Part shown: positions 24,196-43,600 of the stretch, piece after piece
Position numbering within the stretch: the first letter of the stretch is position 1
How the letters are laid out: each line of letters begins with the position of its first letter
NCBI GenBank assembly: GCA_020086605.1
Contig: JACBWW010000051.1
Coordinates: 824,097-888,096 of the forward strand
Length of the DNA: 64,000 bases
Direction: 5' to 3'
Source of the DNA: Lanius collurio
Taxonomy: Eukaryota; Chordata; Aves; Passeriformes; Laniidae
The notes under the pieces: model-generated
Seen by the model: only the letters and a program-made list of their open reading frames with translations
Told to the model about the DNA's origin: nothing
Database searches by the model: none
Program-made: the position numbers and the translations under genes

Positions 24196-27100
24196 ACAGT
24201 TAAAAAACTCTGCCTGGGTGGATTTTAGAGCAGAGATGCTGACAGTCCTCACCCAGAAGCTGGCATGCTTATATGTCCCACATGATTAAGGAGACCTTGT
24301 CATGAAGCCATCCTGGTAGTACTAACCACCAAAGAAAGTCCATCAAAACAAATAAATTCTATAGGGGAATTGCAGAACACTTGTTGACGATTTTCCTACT
24401 CAGCTGACATACAGACATTAGTTTGCCACTTACATTCTTAATGTATCACACATCTACCCTGTTATCAGAACTAAATTCCACATCCACCCCTGCACAGTCT
24501 GTTTTATGAGCATGAGTGCAAACAGCGTCTTGCATGATATAGGTTGGTTTATGTGGGAACACATGGGTTACTATTGGTTACCAGGCATTAAAAATGAAGT
24601 TAAATCAAAAGCATTGTTTAAAAAAGAAACAACGAAAAACCAGTTTAATTTTCACTATTTGCTTACTCTTATTTTGTGAATGAGTTAGCATGATGTAATT
24701 AAAAAAAGTGTATTGAGCAGCTATTTTCTGTTCATTCAGCTCTTTCTTCAATGCATTTCTATCTAAAAACATTCCAGTATGATACTTCCATGATCTGAGA
24801 GAAGTAAGAATTATTAATTCACTCAGAATAAACCTATATTAGTTTCACATTTATTTTTTACTGGCTCCCTAAACACTTACCTGACCCACTTGCTTTACCA
24901 ACAATAATGGGCTTTAATGTTGCTGGTAAGCACAATGCAAAGTCATTCCCTAAGGAATGTTTAGGGATTATTTCTTCCTCCCTCATGAGATGATTTAGCA
25001 TCATACCCAGTCTTCATCTAACACAAATAATAAGGGACATTTATGTCTTACTAATGTTGTAAAAATGGTTTATACTTACATGCAGAGAAGATACCACTTG
25101 GTTTAGCACAGCAAGTAGAAGGACACTAGTTCTTCAGCTGGGGTAAGCATTCCATGTTCCTGGCTCTCAGCCCAATACTAGGAACACTTCATTATAGTGC
25201 TCTGCTGTGTACTGAAATGTAGAAGACGAGAATGAAAACATTCCCTGACAGATTTAATTCTAATAAGGATTCATATTCAGTTTAACTTGAATTTATGCTC
25301 AGTCTAACTTGAATTTATAGCTCACACTGGTAGACCAATTAAAAAAAAGGTATTTTAAATCTCAAAAAAATGCTCAGAAGTGTTACTCAATAAGCCAAAC
25401 TGCTGACATTTCTAGCACCTCACATGTTTGTTTTTAAACATTGACAGATAGTGATGAGAAGATGACTACATCGTGAGTGATTGATTCCAGAAGTGACTTC
25501 CTTCTGGGTGAAATTACCATGCAGACAAAATACAGACAAACATTGTGCAAGAATTTTGAAAAACCACGAATATGAGTGCCTCATAGGGTACTATAGAACA
25601 AGAACCTATTTTTTCATTTCTCAAATCTAATTGAGCAATAGGATTGGGGTTTTTGAGTTAATGTTGTTTAAATAGATGGCTGGAAGGCATCCATGTTTTC
25701 CTAATCTTACTCACTGAGAAGAGAATTGACCTTTTTAATTTATAGTGAGATTTTAGAGCAATCTTTTATAACAGCAATGTACATCATTGGGGAAGAGATA
25801 TCACATGGAATACTAAGAGGTGACAATTATATACAATAAAACACAGCCAGAAAAAATGAAATGAGCTCAAACTAAAACAGACCTAATCAAATCACATTTC
25901 AGTAATGACCGTTTACTTTTTCTCTTGTGATTTGCTGGCTATAGTGGAAGTCTGCAGGAGCTGAATAATAGCAGCAGGCAAAAATCATGCTCCAAGTGCC
26001 TTACATTTCACATTCAGAGATGTATAGATTGGTTTAAAAAAAAAAAATTAAAAAGAGAGAAGGGAATGGGAGGGGAGAAGAGTGGTGAAAAGAGGAATGT
26101 AAAACGAAAAAGAAAACTTCTGACATAATTCCAAGATTAAAGCTTTTACACTTAGATATAGCTAGATACCTTCAGATAAAGCAGATCAACTCACGCTAAC
26201 CCTATGAAGCAGAAGAATATCTGTAGCTGTTTCTCCCTTTTCTGTTTGTTTCTAATGCTTTTGCTTGCTGCTAGCATGAGTATCCATAACCACAGTGTAA
26301 CCAAATAGAAAGTAGATTATATAACCTCAAGTAAATAAAATATAAAGAAATATAGCCATACAAAATTCAAGCTCAAAAAAAAAAAAATTGAAATAATCTT
26401 CTTAAATTATGGAGGCTTATCTGAATCATCCGATCACATCTTACACTCCTCCAGAGCTCTCGTAATTATATATGCTGCACTTCAAGCTCAGGGTGTTCAA
26501 AATGAATGATGTATGCTTGTTTCTATAAATATCTTTCTATTCCTTACTGGCCTAAAGAAGTTTCCTTCATCTCTCTACACTTTGTTATCCTCCCTCAGAG
26601 TATCATACAATTCCTCTCCATACCCACAAGTTTTATATTGTGATGTAATTCAGCTTTGGTTAATAACACCAATCTGTTCCAATAGACCTGGAGATCTAAA
26701 TCCCTTATCAATTTATTTTACAACCTCAATCTGAAGAAGCAGATTCTAGACTGGGTGCTACATTTCAGCTTTTGGTTCTTTGCCAGGGCTGCTAACATTG
26801 GTCACTGTTTCTGGTAATTTTTGTGAAAACTGGCTGTGATCCCATTTTGTTGCTACTAGAAATATTTTAAAAGGGACAATAATCCTCATGATCACTCATG
26901 ACTTGAATCCAATCAGTTGTGCAATGCAAAAATTGTACTACAGTTTTTCAGCATAGTGAACTAGAAAACACAGTAAATACTGCAAACCAGAAGTTTTATT
27001 GTTAGCACTCTCAATAAATGCACTCCAAAGGGTTTTTCAAAAAAGTATTTTCAGAAACTGACAGGAACGAAACAAACCACAAACCAAGTTAAATTTTTAA

Positions 27101-30100
27101 TTTTAAACCTTTCTTTATAAACACTTGCTGTAGCCACATTCATCTGAATCTGAAAATATGAAAAATATACGCTTTAACAATAGCTACAAAGAGCAAAAAT
27201 TTATTACGTCTTAGGTGCATTAAATGTGAGTGCATATCTTGGGCAAGATGTAGGAGAACTGTAAGATAAACCAGTCTGCTATGAGTGACAGTTTTATAGA
27301 CATGAATACAAAACCACTACTGCCATATAATATTTCAGAAGTCTGTGAAGAGGTTTAAGACCTGGATTGCTTTACTCAATGAGGCTGACAAGCACCACCA
27401 GTGAGCTTACTGGGAGTTGCTGAATGACTACAAGAAAGCTTGTAAAACCCACAGCATGATCCGTAGGTGCTGTGTTGCCAGGTATCATCTCTTCATGGGA
27501 ACAGAGTGTAAAAGTTCACAGGAATCCAGACAGCTTTTAAACCTCAGGGCAGCCCTAGTTTTCAGAAATTACTGATTTCTGGAAGTCTGGGGCCTTCATG
27601 TTCAGTAAAGATGACTGAGAAATCATTGCTGCGAACACTCATTTGGGCTTCTCTAGTAATTTCTGGCTCTTAACCATTTTCAGACTTGTGTGCTCAGTCC
27701 CATAATCTAAGTGTTTCAGCTGTACCTATTTCTTTATGAGAATTGTAATATTATTTTAATAATTATTTTCATATACACTTCAGTCCCTCTGTGACTTAGG
27801 GATGACAGAAAAATTCAGCTTTGCTTTGTTTTAAGTAATAATGATTTCATGCCAAGGTTTTAACTACATTACATATTTATGTAGTACGTGGAATGATAGG
27901 TGCAGCAGATGCAGTGCCTAGGAAATAAAATATCTTCTGGAGGTGACCTACCTAAAATCCACCCCACCCAAACCACTGAGCAGAGGTCAAAACTATTTTC
28001 TTTCCTCCTGTGAAATTCCTCAGCCTCCCTTACTACATGAGTAAAACAAATGGCAAAAATACAGCTTATACTCTCTTGTGGCCATGTGAAACAAGCTTTG
28101 CTGAAAAGTCTGTGAATCCTGGATTTCAGGCTCTTCTGGAACATTGTGATTCAATCCAGAATTGTGACTGCAGCAGTACCACATTCTAGGCGAAGGGAGT
28201 AGGACTATAAGACAGTTTTTCAGTGATTTATTAGTCCAAATTTCTCAACTTTGTTTTCTGTTATGGAACTTCTGATAACTGACTGGATCTTCTCTTTTCC
28301 TCTCTAAGCAAAGCATCCAAGTTTCCATCTTTGATGTGGGAAATGATTAGGGAAGAGATTAATCTTCGCATTACATGATTTGCAGTCCCAAGAAAATTGA
28401 AGGTTGTGTATTTGGGATGAACATTTAGTAGTAAAAGAGAAAATAGGCGCCATTTTTATGGCAAGAATAGTAACTCAGTCCTGGGCAGAGCCTTGGGATT
28501 TAATCCAAGGACAAATGGACAGAACAGAAACACAAATAGGACAAGACAATTCATGGCACAGCTTTGTGAAAACATTTTCTGCTTCAATCAAGATACCTTT
28601 ACCTAAAATATGAGTCAACAAGGGAGAATTTAGACACTGTAAGATTTCCAGAGGCACTGTATTCTCTTCCACATCTGCTATCTCCACATACACGTATGTC
28701 ACATCTGCCTACAGCATCTCTGTATCCACAGAGGGTACCGGGTACACCTTTCCCTCTCAGTGACCATATTATCACCATGTATAAGGTATGACCTATAGAT
28801 TAGGGTAATTTTCTATGCACATCAGAGAATGAATTGAACTTGACTCTTCATTAAATTAAACAGTGCTGTTAGGTGAACTGGCAAGCCATGTTTCAGTTCT
28901 TCCTTGAGATGTAGGAAACATTGGTGCTTTCAATGGAAAACTTGTTTTATGTTCAAATAGTTTATTAAATCTTTGCTGAAAGCTCTATAGCCTACTTTGT
29001 ACAAAAGATTAAATTGCCCAGATTTTTTTGATAAATAAAATTAAGTTTTTAATTAGTTTATTAGCTATTCAGTACTGCTACAGGTCTTTCCTTTTAGGCA
29101 CTTAGTGGCTATTCTGATTCTGCTTGTAAACAGCAATACAATACTGGCAATTAACTCAGGCGAAGTTTCACAACAAAATTCTTGGTAATAGTTAAAATTA
29201 ATTTTGTATATTTAGAAAAATTAGAGGACAGAGTCACAATAGGTGCAAACTGGTATAATTCATTTAAAGACACTGGAACTACAGAGATTTTGATGTGCTA
29301 CATATACGACCTGATATCTGAAGGCTGAAAGATTCACCAGCCATGGAAGTTTTTTTTTGCCAGAGAAGAGTACACTTTCACTTCTACTCCTTGTAACAAG
29401 ATATGAAAATCATGTTCCTGTGGATTAGGAAATAATACCTTATTTCAGAGGGATATCCTTAGTGAGTTATTGCTCACTACTTAAATAAAATCTGTCCCCC
29501 AATTTAGACTGTAAAATTACTGCTGCTCTGTGATATTAAATAATCCATGGCCTATCTTTACCAACACATGGTAGTATCTTTCCAAGAAACATTACATAAG
29601 ATTCTCCTGGCAATCGCATCAGAGTGTCTGATATAGAGATGACAGCAGAGATCATTCAAAGCTATAGTGTTGACTTTGTGTTAGCAATTAACTAAAACAC
29701 AGTAGTTTTGAAATGGGTAACCTATGCTTTATATTAATTTTTGAACTACAGAATTTAAGCCAAAAGGCTTAAAAGCATAATAATGTAAGACAGTTAGATA
29801 CCATTAATATAACTAACGTGCTGATTATTTTTACATAGGCATCAAACTTGCTTCCAGGGAAATTAAAGCACAAAAGAAAAGAAATCATGCTGAATTCATA
29901 AAAAAAGGAAAAAAATTTCCAAACTGTAATGAGGACTTTCGTGGCTGTGGACTGCTAAGAGAATAGTGTATCAGCACAATAATGAAATATTTAAGTAATA
30001 GGCTTGACCATGTCTTCTGAATAAGGATCAAAAAAGAAGATGGAAAAAAATTGTTTTCCTAATGCATCAGTGATTTCCCAGCAGAGATATCCTTTTCTAC

Positions 30101-30782
30101 AATTTAAATGTATTTCCAGTACAGAAATAATGACTTTAGTGCTAAGGGGCCCATAAAGGAGGATATGACAATGGAAGTGAGCATCATTTCATTAATCCTT
30201 TTTCCCTTGGCTGGTGACCCCAGTTCTACCTGCAGTGGGCACCTCTGCCCACAAGGATTACACTTGCACCAAGAATGATTAAATATTGCCCAGAGAGTAT
30301 TGCAAAGAAATGTGTGGATCAAATATACTGGCAAAGATCTGAAGAATAAATTCCTGAACATTTAGTTTGTGTCAGCCTCAGTTTGTGCTAAAGTTACTCC
30401 TCACCAATGAGCATTCAAAAGAGCTACATAAATGTTCTGAATCAAGTAAAAACTTCAATGCAGGATTTGGATTAATATGTGTTTTTTTAGGGAGGAGGCC
30501 CCTGACATGGTAAAAATTTGATTGGCAGAATGAGTTTTTTATGCAATTGTAGAGTGAGATACCATTTTATAGATCTTTGCATATATTATTAAGAAAACCA
30601 GATCTAAATTAATAAATTATTATTAGCACCAGTCATTTCTGCCCTCTTCCTGCTTTGTGAAGATGCATTTCAAGTAATTTGAGACATACAAAGAGCCCCC
30701 TTGTCAATGTTAAATGCTTGTGGGTACACATGTATCCATCTATATTTGTGATTACCATCAGAGCCACCACATGCAGACTCGG

Positions 30783-30851
30783 CTGGCACAAAGAGCAGGG
30801 ATTGGACCAGATGACCTCCAAAAGTGCCTTCCAACTTAAATTACTCTATGG
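30783..30851 (+). mobile_element. CR1 LINE 3'-end fragment, plus strand
   Basis: About 70 bp resembling the CR1 3' UTR: GGATTGGACCAGATGACCTC followed by CCTTCCAACTTAAATTACTC and TATG, the CR1-type terminus. Only the very end survives. It is in the same orientation as GABRG2 and ends inside a perfect palindrome (30844-30873). Confidence 0.8.
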
Positions 30852-30873
30852 TTTGAAGTTTCAAACCATAGAG
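30844..30873. repeat. Perfect palindrome (14-bp arms, 2-bp spacer)
   Basis: Arms CTCTATGGTTTGAA (30844-30857) and TTCAAACCATAGAG (30860-30873) are exact reverse complements around GT. The left arm overlaps the CR1 3' terminus. Confidence 0.9.
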
Positions 30874-33800
30874 TTCTGGGTTCTGACCCTCTTAATGCTT
30901 TCTTTTCCAGCCAGGGAAGTTTATGTATTTATGGATTTATGTGCAGCAGTTTTGCAGACATCTTGCAGTGGCATTAATATCACAGTGGGAATATCTCATA
31001 TGGTGAGATTTTGTATCAGTGTCTGAAAGATGAACCTTCAAAAAATTATATGGTTTAATCAGCCAATACGTAAATATGTGTTTCTTTTCATATCTATATT
31101 ACTAGAATTGAAAAATTCTAGCAGTCAGAAAAATAAAAATATATTTCAATATGCATTTGAGTATAATCTAGGCTTTACCAAATTTGGTTTGGACATTAAA
31201 AGTACTTGCAAATTTTCAGCAATATAATCAGAAGGACTGATCTTAAAGTCTTAAGGAGATGAAAAGGACTGTCATTATAATTTTCATTGTATTAATGGCA
31301 TTGCATGGATAAAGCTCTGCTCATCTGGGTAGAGATGCACCTCTGATTTTTCTGGCTGGAATGGAGGTTTACACAGACAGAAAATTGCATACCCATGCTA
31401 ACTTATTATCCTTGTGGAATTCTTATGAAAGCTGGAATTCAGTAGCATTTTTCCCCAGATGCATTGGCTCTGTTTTTCATCCTCTGTCTCCCACCAATTT
31501 CATGAAGCATTTACTGGTTTTGGAGATGTGGAGAGCGAAAATGACTTGAGATGAGTGATGAGCAAACATACAGATAGCTATTGCTGTCATAGAAATAATT
31601 TCGAAGAAGGAATGGAAGTTTCAGTTACTGTGGGCTGCTGTTCAATAAGGTTGTTCTAGATCTGAGAAAACTTCTAGACAAACATTCTTCTAATCTTGTA
31701 CTGTCTAGTAGACTAGACTCTACTAATTAGCTGGTTTGAGTTTTCAAGCTTTCTCATTGCACTGGTATTCAGTAACACGTTCCCTTTGTGAAAGAATGCA
31801 TTTGATTTAATTTTTCTTTTCCACGCAGAAAAAGGTATTATTTTCAGAGAATGGTTGTTTAATTGATTATAAAACAGGAATAAAGTTTTTTATACATAAA
31901 GTTATTTTTCTTCATTCACTTTGCAGTTTGAAAACATAATCTAGTGCCTTCTGTTTGTAAAGATTTTATTTCAGAAGTATTTCCTTTCCTCCAGGAGAGA
32001 GAATTTGGCTTCTGTTATGTTTCTTTGAATTACAATTAGATCTTTGAACTCCAGACAACTTAATAAAAAAAAAAACCCACCCAATTTAATTAAATTGGCC
32101 TGTTTGTCAGCACCAGAAGAATACTATGGAGCATAGTGCCAATTAAAACTCTGCCTTTGATTCCTACTAAAACACTACAGGTCCAGGCTTGTGCAGCCAG
32201 AATGAGGAGGCTGGGTTACCAATTCATGGCCTGGGAAGCTGAAGCTCCCAAATACCCATGGCTGGTGCAGGGCAGGTGAGGTGGTGCCTGGAAGCTGCAG
32301 TCAGTGGCTCGTACCCAGCACACATAACAAAGGTGTAGATCAGATTCATTACCAGCTTCCAAGCTCAACTCAGAGCAAGACTAGCTCTCTCTCCATGCTA
32401 CACATTCATAGTTGCTACAGCCCTATGCAACTCAGGCTGCTTCAAATGTCCCTGTGCCTTCAGCACCTCCTGGGAAGCAGCATCCTACACTAAGAGGAAA
32501 AAAAGCTACAGCTCTTTCCTGTTAGGCTGCGCCCAGGGGTAAGAAAGAACCCAAAGCCTCTTTCCTTTTGAGATTGTATTTGTGCATTTGGCTTCCATCT
32601 CCCAAACATGGGAAAGCATTTGAGCCTTGCACTCTGAGTAGGCACAAGCTGGATGCAGCAGGGGAGCACTGTATGGAAGAACGTGCAAGATCTCAGCTGA
32701 GCAAAGGTTGCTATGAACAAAATGGTGCTCTGAGGCTCTGGGATGAGTCATCCCTTTGCTACTGCATCCATGACCATGACCAGCTCTGCCTCTCTCAATC
32801 TTGTGTGTCAAGCAGAAGATCCAGCCCCCGTCTGCTTCCCTATGCTCTTTCCCACTCCTTTTCAGATTCCATCTGAAACTGGAAAATAATTTATTTTTCT
32901 GCTTTTCATCCATTTGTAGTCAAATTCTAACCACTGTCTTAAGACATTTGTAGTATCATTAATATTTTCCATATCCAGCCAGCAGCATTCAAACTTTGTC
33001 ACAGAAGCAGGTCAGAAAAGAAGGGCACTGGCATATTATGCAAAAAACCATATGGTTGCCTAGCACAGTTCAGCTGATTACCACTGACATGCTGAAATGA
33101 AAATATCTGATTATGTCATATTTCAAAGTAATTTCAATGTTCTCCTCTAGAACTAGAGGAATTGATTTTGAGAAAACAAAACATCCATTAAGACTAGTCT
33201 ACACATTTCTGACTCTGAACTTGCTTTTTTTACCGTGCTAAGCAGGTTGAATTAGATCTGCTGTCGTACTTCTGAGTTGCAGAAAATCCCCAGCAGACAG
33301 ACTTTTTATCCTCTGTGGGTTCTGGTTAGCAAAAGTGAAAAGGAAAACCCTTGTGCTCAACTTTCCAAATGCACAGCAAACTCAAGTTCCTCAGAGCGGA
33401 GAAAAGCTGCATGAGAAGTTTGTCTGAATGAATCTAATTATTGGTCTTGTCAGTAATGTGTTTCATCAAATCATTCTCTCCAACAGAAGTAAAGCAACAA
33501 CACTGTGTACATAATAAGTGATATTTTGGTGGAGAGTTGCATAAGCTAAGTGACAGATTTGTTTCATAACAAGTCCCACCTGAGTCAATGAGAGAAAAAA
33601 TAGGCATAACAAAGGTGATAAGCATTGATGTTCCTCTGAACAGACAGAATGTGATCTCAACTGTACTAAAAGGAAATGCTGCTAAAGTGAACTGTAACCT
33701 CAACTGTTGTGTGGCATCTTTAGTGGGAGTCTAATTTTGAAAATGGGAAATTTTTAAAATGTTGGTACAGTATTATTAAAATCTAAAATGTGTGTGTATT

Positions 33801-33874
33801 GTCTTCCAAAGTAGTTACCCAAAAATTTGTATTTTTCAAGGCTTTTCTTTTCTTCATTTTTATTTCTTTAATAG

Positions 33875-34023
33875 TTCCACCCAAAAGGGAGATGATGATT
33901 ATGAAGATTACACTTCAAATAAAACTTGGGTTTTGACTCCCAAAGTCCATGAGAGTGATGTGACTCTTATTTTAAATGGCTTGCTAGAAGGATATGACAA
34001 CAAATTGAGACCTGACATAGGAG
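33875..34023 (+). CDS. GABRG2: GABRG2 exon 2: mature N-terminus
   Basis: 149 bp; its first base completes codon 36 and its last base opens codon 86. It encodes the mature N-terminus of gamma-2, including the acidic [10 protein letters not shown] stretch (residues 39-48), a glycosylation sequon N51-K-T and WVLTPKV. It then encodes the first helix and loop, ending [14 protein letters not shown] (72-85). Arg81 corresponds to human Arg82 (mature Arg43), a position mutated in familial epilepsy; it is intact here. The acceptor is TTTAATAG and the donor GTATGT. The acidic N-terminal stretch identifies gamma-2 rather than gamma-1 or gamma-3. Confidence 0.97.
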
Positions 34024-38259
<4,236 letters not shown>

Positions 38260-38342
38260 GCTGACAATTGATGCTGAGTGTCAGCTACAGTTACACAACT
38301 TCCCAATGGATGTCCACTCTTGCCCACTGGAATTTTCAAGCT
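38260..38342 (+). CDS. GABRG2: GABRG2 exon 5: Cys-loop
   Basis: 83 bp, the conserved size. One base completes Arg182, then [17 protein letters not shown] (183-199), [10 protein letters not shown] (200-209) and one base of Tyr210. Cys189 and Cys203, separated by 13 residues, form the signature disulphide loop of the Cys-loop receptor family, which couples ligand binding to channel gating. Residue 200 is Val (GTC, 38312-38314), whereas mammalian gamma subunits have Glu after this Pro-Met-Asp. The acceptor is TTTTCAG and the donor a strong GTAAGT. Everything else fits gamma-2. Confidence 0.97.
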
Positions 38343-39249
<907 letters not shown>

Positions 39250-40620
39250 TAGCATTTACACTGCACTGAAAAAATTACAGGCTTTTCAATATCTACGGAA
39301 CCATCCAGGCTTTGGCATTTCTGAACACAGAAAGAAAAACAAGTTGTGTCTACTGTCAATTCTTGTCCTCCAAAAAAAACCTCTGACTGTCAGGAGAAAG
39401 CCACTACTACAAAGGGTGTGTGGGTAAAGGACCTTACACTGCTTCAGTACAGAAAACAGCAGAACAGAGCCACTAAAGGATGATCTGACACCACACTGAA
39501 CATTTTACAGTCCCCTTCCCACTGCCAGATACAGAAAGTAAGCCTGCACAGAAATGACACTTGAAGTCTCAACCCCTTTACTACAGAGGCTCCAAGTTTA
39601 TTTTGTTCCTTAACACAAGGCACATTCAACTCTCATTAAAGAGAACAGCCTTACAAATCAGAGCCTCAGACGGCTTTCCTTCATATTTCTATCTCCTTGG
39701 AAACAAGCAATGGAATTTAGAATGATAAATGGGGAAGTACCCAGTGTTTAATTTTAACTCTACTAACTAAGCAGAAAAATATGTTTTTCTAGACATATTG
39801 TTTTATTTCTCAGTGGAAAGAGAACCAGTAAATATGAGGAAGGCTGTAAAAAGGAATGCATATTAGTATTCTTCTATGTGCATGATATCTCATCTTTCAT
39901 TTCTTACATTCAAAAACAACAATGAAATGCAAGCAGGTTGGGTTTTTTTCAAGCTGCTTCCAATTTTTACCTTACTTTATAGTTCTGGCAAGTATCTTAA
40001 TTTAAATTCAGATATCTGTGTTTATTCTGACTTCAGAAATACCCCCACCCATTTTATTTCTAAAATAAAAACAGCTTTGCTGTTATATTCAAAAAGGAAA
40101 GTGAGATATGCCAGAGTTGAGAGGAGCCTGCTGTACATTACACAGGAGAACAAACAAAGAGATGAAGAATTAATTCAAGTTCCAGCTCCCGAATCTCTGG
40201 ACATTAAATGCCAATGATGTGTTCAGTCTCATGAGCAGGGCAAAACAGAATGCAGCAATGTATGCCTCATACAGTCTTCTGCCATTTTAGCCAAGGAAGG
40301 TATTTAGTCAGGTATTCAAAAAAAACATTTAACTTTTGTCATTTTCCCAGGAAAACAAACATAAAGTTGCAAAAGAGGACAGGAGAGCAGCATGTATGTA
40401 AGCCATAGCTGCTAATAACCACCATTACACAGAGCTCTCAAGGCAAAAATAAAACCGGCAATAAATACAACTCCCCTCAGACAGCACAAATGGCAGCAGT
40501 GTACCCAAGTGTGCTTCCAGTCTCATCTTGCCCATATTGAAAGCTAACTATATTTCAGCCTTGAGTTTCTTCTATTTGCTATTTTCTTTAATTTTCTGCT
40601 TGAGCCATTCTTGAATCAAC

Positions 40621-40638
40621 TTTTTTTTTTTTTTTTTT
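40621..40638. repeat. Poly(T) run of 18
   Basis: Eighteen T in a row, without an adjacent retroelement body that I can recognise on the minus strand. Confidence 0.9.
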
Positions 40639-43600
40639 GGACCAGAGATAGAAAATAATGAAATCTTAACATGCTACAAGCTTCATATACCCTGATTGAG
40701 TGCACTGGTGACTCAAAAGCATTCACTAATGTTCTGTTAATGTGAAGAAGGTGCATACTGGGAAATAAACAGTAAAACACAAAAGAGCAAAAAATCTCTT
40801 TCTCATGCAAAGAAAACCTTCTTTAAGTGTAAAGTCATTAAAGCTTTTAGTATTCACCTGGAGTACTCCCATAATGTAGCATCCTTAATTTTTGGTATGA
40901 TGACACACACCAGTCCATTTAATTTTCATTAAAAGAAAAGTAACTAGCAGCTAGCATGCACTTTAAAGCAGTGAAAAGTCGTCACTCGTTTCCTAAGTCA
41001 AAAAGCACATGAAAGCTACTCAAACTGCTGAGCTGCTTTCACAGGCCTGCTGTGTACAAAAATTTGGAAAAATGTCCTGTATTTCTTCTGCTGCAGTTAC
41101 CCTATGTTTGATTTTCATTGCTCGTCTTGTTTTTATGACCACAGATATGCAAAAACAGATTTTATTTTGATCTACGTGTGGCATCTAAATAGTTAGAAGG
41201 TGGGAAAAAACCCCAACAACATAGGGGTTGACATGAATCTGGTCTATTTCCTACAAATATTTTTCTTAAATCCAGCAGAGCCTAAAGGATGTTCATGGCT
41301 TATTTAAGTAACTTATTAGCATGCTGGCCACTACATTAAGTCCAGTATTCCTCAGCCAGACCCATATTCTACCTATAATTACACTCTTAGGATGCACATA
41401 TTTTCAATAGTTTCATGAACAGTAAGGACAAAAAAAAGATTCCAAGTTTATTAGCAACATAGGTGCAGCCTGAGTATACCAGTTAAATGTTTGAGTGCCC
41501 ATACAGCTAAAATAAGTCTTGACACTTTATGCAATTACTTGCAGTGCAGAATTTCAGTAAAAACTGATGCCAATGCTTTGGTGGAGATAGAAACTGAGGT
41601 ACAGTGGAGGAGGCAATGGAAAAATTAATGACATGTTGGAAAGAGCGCTTACTATACTCCCAAATACTCTTCCCCAAAATTAAATTTAGGTGAAAAAAAT
41701 CCCAGAGAAACCAGAACAAAAGAAGGGGTGTTAGAGAATACAAAATTGAACAGTTAAGAGAACAAAAGGAGCCTGGGGCTAGTGTTAAGACATTTGTAAC
41801 TGGAGTAAACTTTCAGTGTCTCGATTTACTCAATTTCAAAACAAATTCTTGTTTCCAGCTTTATATACCTCTCAGCAACCAACACCTTCTAGTCCTTAAA
41901 GGTTATGCTTGCTTGGTGTCTGGAAAGAGACTCAGCATGGCTGAGATTTGGCCATTACAGACTCCACTACTCTCTTTCTGTCATGTCAAAGCTGAACATC
42001 TGAGCCATGGGCTGAGTTATGGGCAGAGAAGGACAAGGCTTGTTTGACTGTAATCTTCCTAAGACCTGATGGTCTTGCTGAAATTAATGCATTTATCTGC
42101 TGCTCTTCCTTTGCACGCACTGCAGAAATACAAGATTAATTCAAAGGGCCAGATGTCGGGATTCTGTCCCTTAGTTAGCAAATCCCAGCAAATCCCAGCA
42201 ACAGCTGAAAAAAACCAACTGGAATATTACAAACTATCCCTCTGTTTCTCTTATCTGCAGTGAGTCATCCTGAATTATCAGCTTGTTTCTCTCCAAACTG
42301 AACATTTACATGCAACTTTAATTTCCTTCAAAAGTCACTGACCAAGCAGTAAGAAATTACTTAGCTAACAGTATATACTGTCTAGTAATAGACGGGACTC
42401 TTAAAAAAACTTAACTCTTAAACTTCTGCCCTATGAACATTTCATAAAATAACTAAATAGTCCATATACATTACCTATATATATTTTTTTGTTTTTCACT
42501 AAAATCTACCTTTTGTAAACAGCATTGATTTAGTTTAGATTATTACCAATAGAGTACAAGTTAAGACTTAATATCATCTGTGTTATATAAACTATTACAG
42601 TTGACCTTACACACTTAGAAACTGAGATGGGTTTAAGGTATTTTGTATTATTGAAGTATGTCCATAATTACTGTTCAAACAGTGCATATCTTATTAAGAA
42701 ACTACCACTTCTTGTGTGTGACCTTTTTGCTCACAGTGTAAGGCCCCATCCACTGAATGGCAATAAGATTCTCCAATATAAAGGGATGAGCTGATGGAAA
42801 GATCTAGAGAACAAAAATTCACCAATTTGCAAAATCTGGATGCACACTGCTATGAGTAGTTCTTACAAAGAAAGTGACAAGTGATACAGAAGCATAAGAT
42901 TTGCAAAATAGAATGCAGACATGGATTATATTGAGAAGGACGTTGCACTTTGGGAACAGGAAAATAGGACATTTCAAAATTTGTAAATTACTTTATTTAA
43001 AGAGGGAAAAATTGTAGGAAGGAAATAATCAAATGCACAAATATAAAAACATCAGTAGTTTTGCAAAAAAAAAAAATTGAGGGGGCTGTAGTAGTCTGCA
43101 AAGGATAGAGAACGTGATACTATTGCAAAAAAACCTGCCTCTGGGATATATTACTCAGTGTTCTGTGTAAACTTGGGAGAAATATTCACTGTGCTGCTCT
43201 GTGAAAAATTTTTGTCAAATGGTTGCTGCATTCTGCTTGATTAATACAAAAATCACTTTTAAGTGCAATATTTTGAGAAAAACAGAGTAGTGCAGGGGAC
43301 TATAGCAAGTAAGGAGTTTAGAAAACATGACTTATGAAAATACTTGGAAATATGGAACTAGTCTGGAAGAAAATATTATTGGTGATCAAAGGAGTAAACA
43401 AGCATACTGGTTTTAAACCATAACAATGATCAAGATTCAGAGAGTTTATGAAATCATACCACAAACCAAGAGGAAAGGAGTAGCTTAAATCTTGAAATTC
43501 TATCAATAGGTTTCCATGAATTTCATGCAATTCCTAGACAAATTGCACTTCTACTCGCTATTCCAGTTGTTTTGAACATACAAAATATTGTACTATGTAA

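Larger units (their letters stand above)
9955..33874 (+). other. GABRG2: GABRG2 intron 1 (23.9 kb)
   Basis: Runs from donor GTAAGA to acceptor TTTAATAG. It begins with a CpG-rich segment (about 10330-10570) carrying an RE1-like element and a minisatellite. It also holds CR1 fragments at 14951-15236, 23810-24195 and 30783-30851, a tandem duplication at 14010-14115, and perfect hairpins at 17078-17110 and 30844-30873. The remaining long stretches (10600-14000, 15240-23800, 24200-30780 and 30880-33870) show no exon or RNA gene that I can support. GC-richer patches of unknown origin lie at 21890-22430, 23430-23600 and 32160-32880. Confidence 0.9.
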
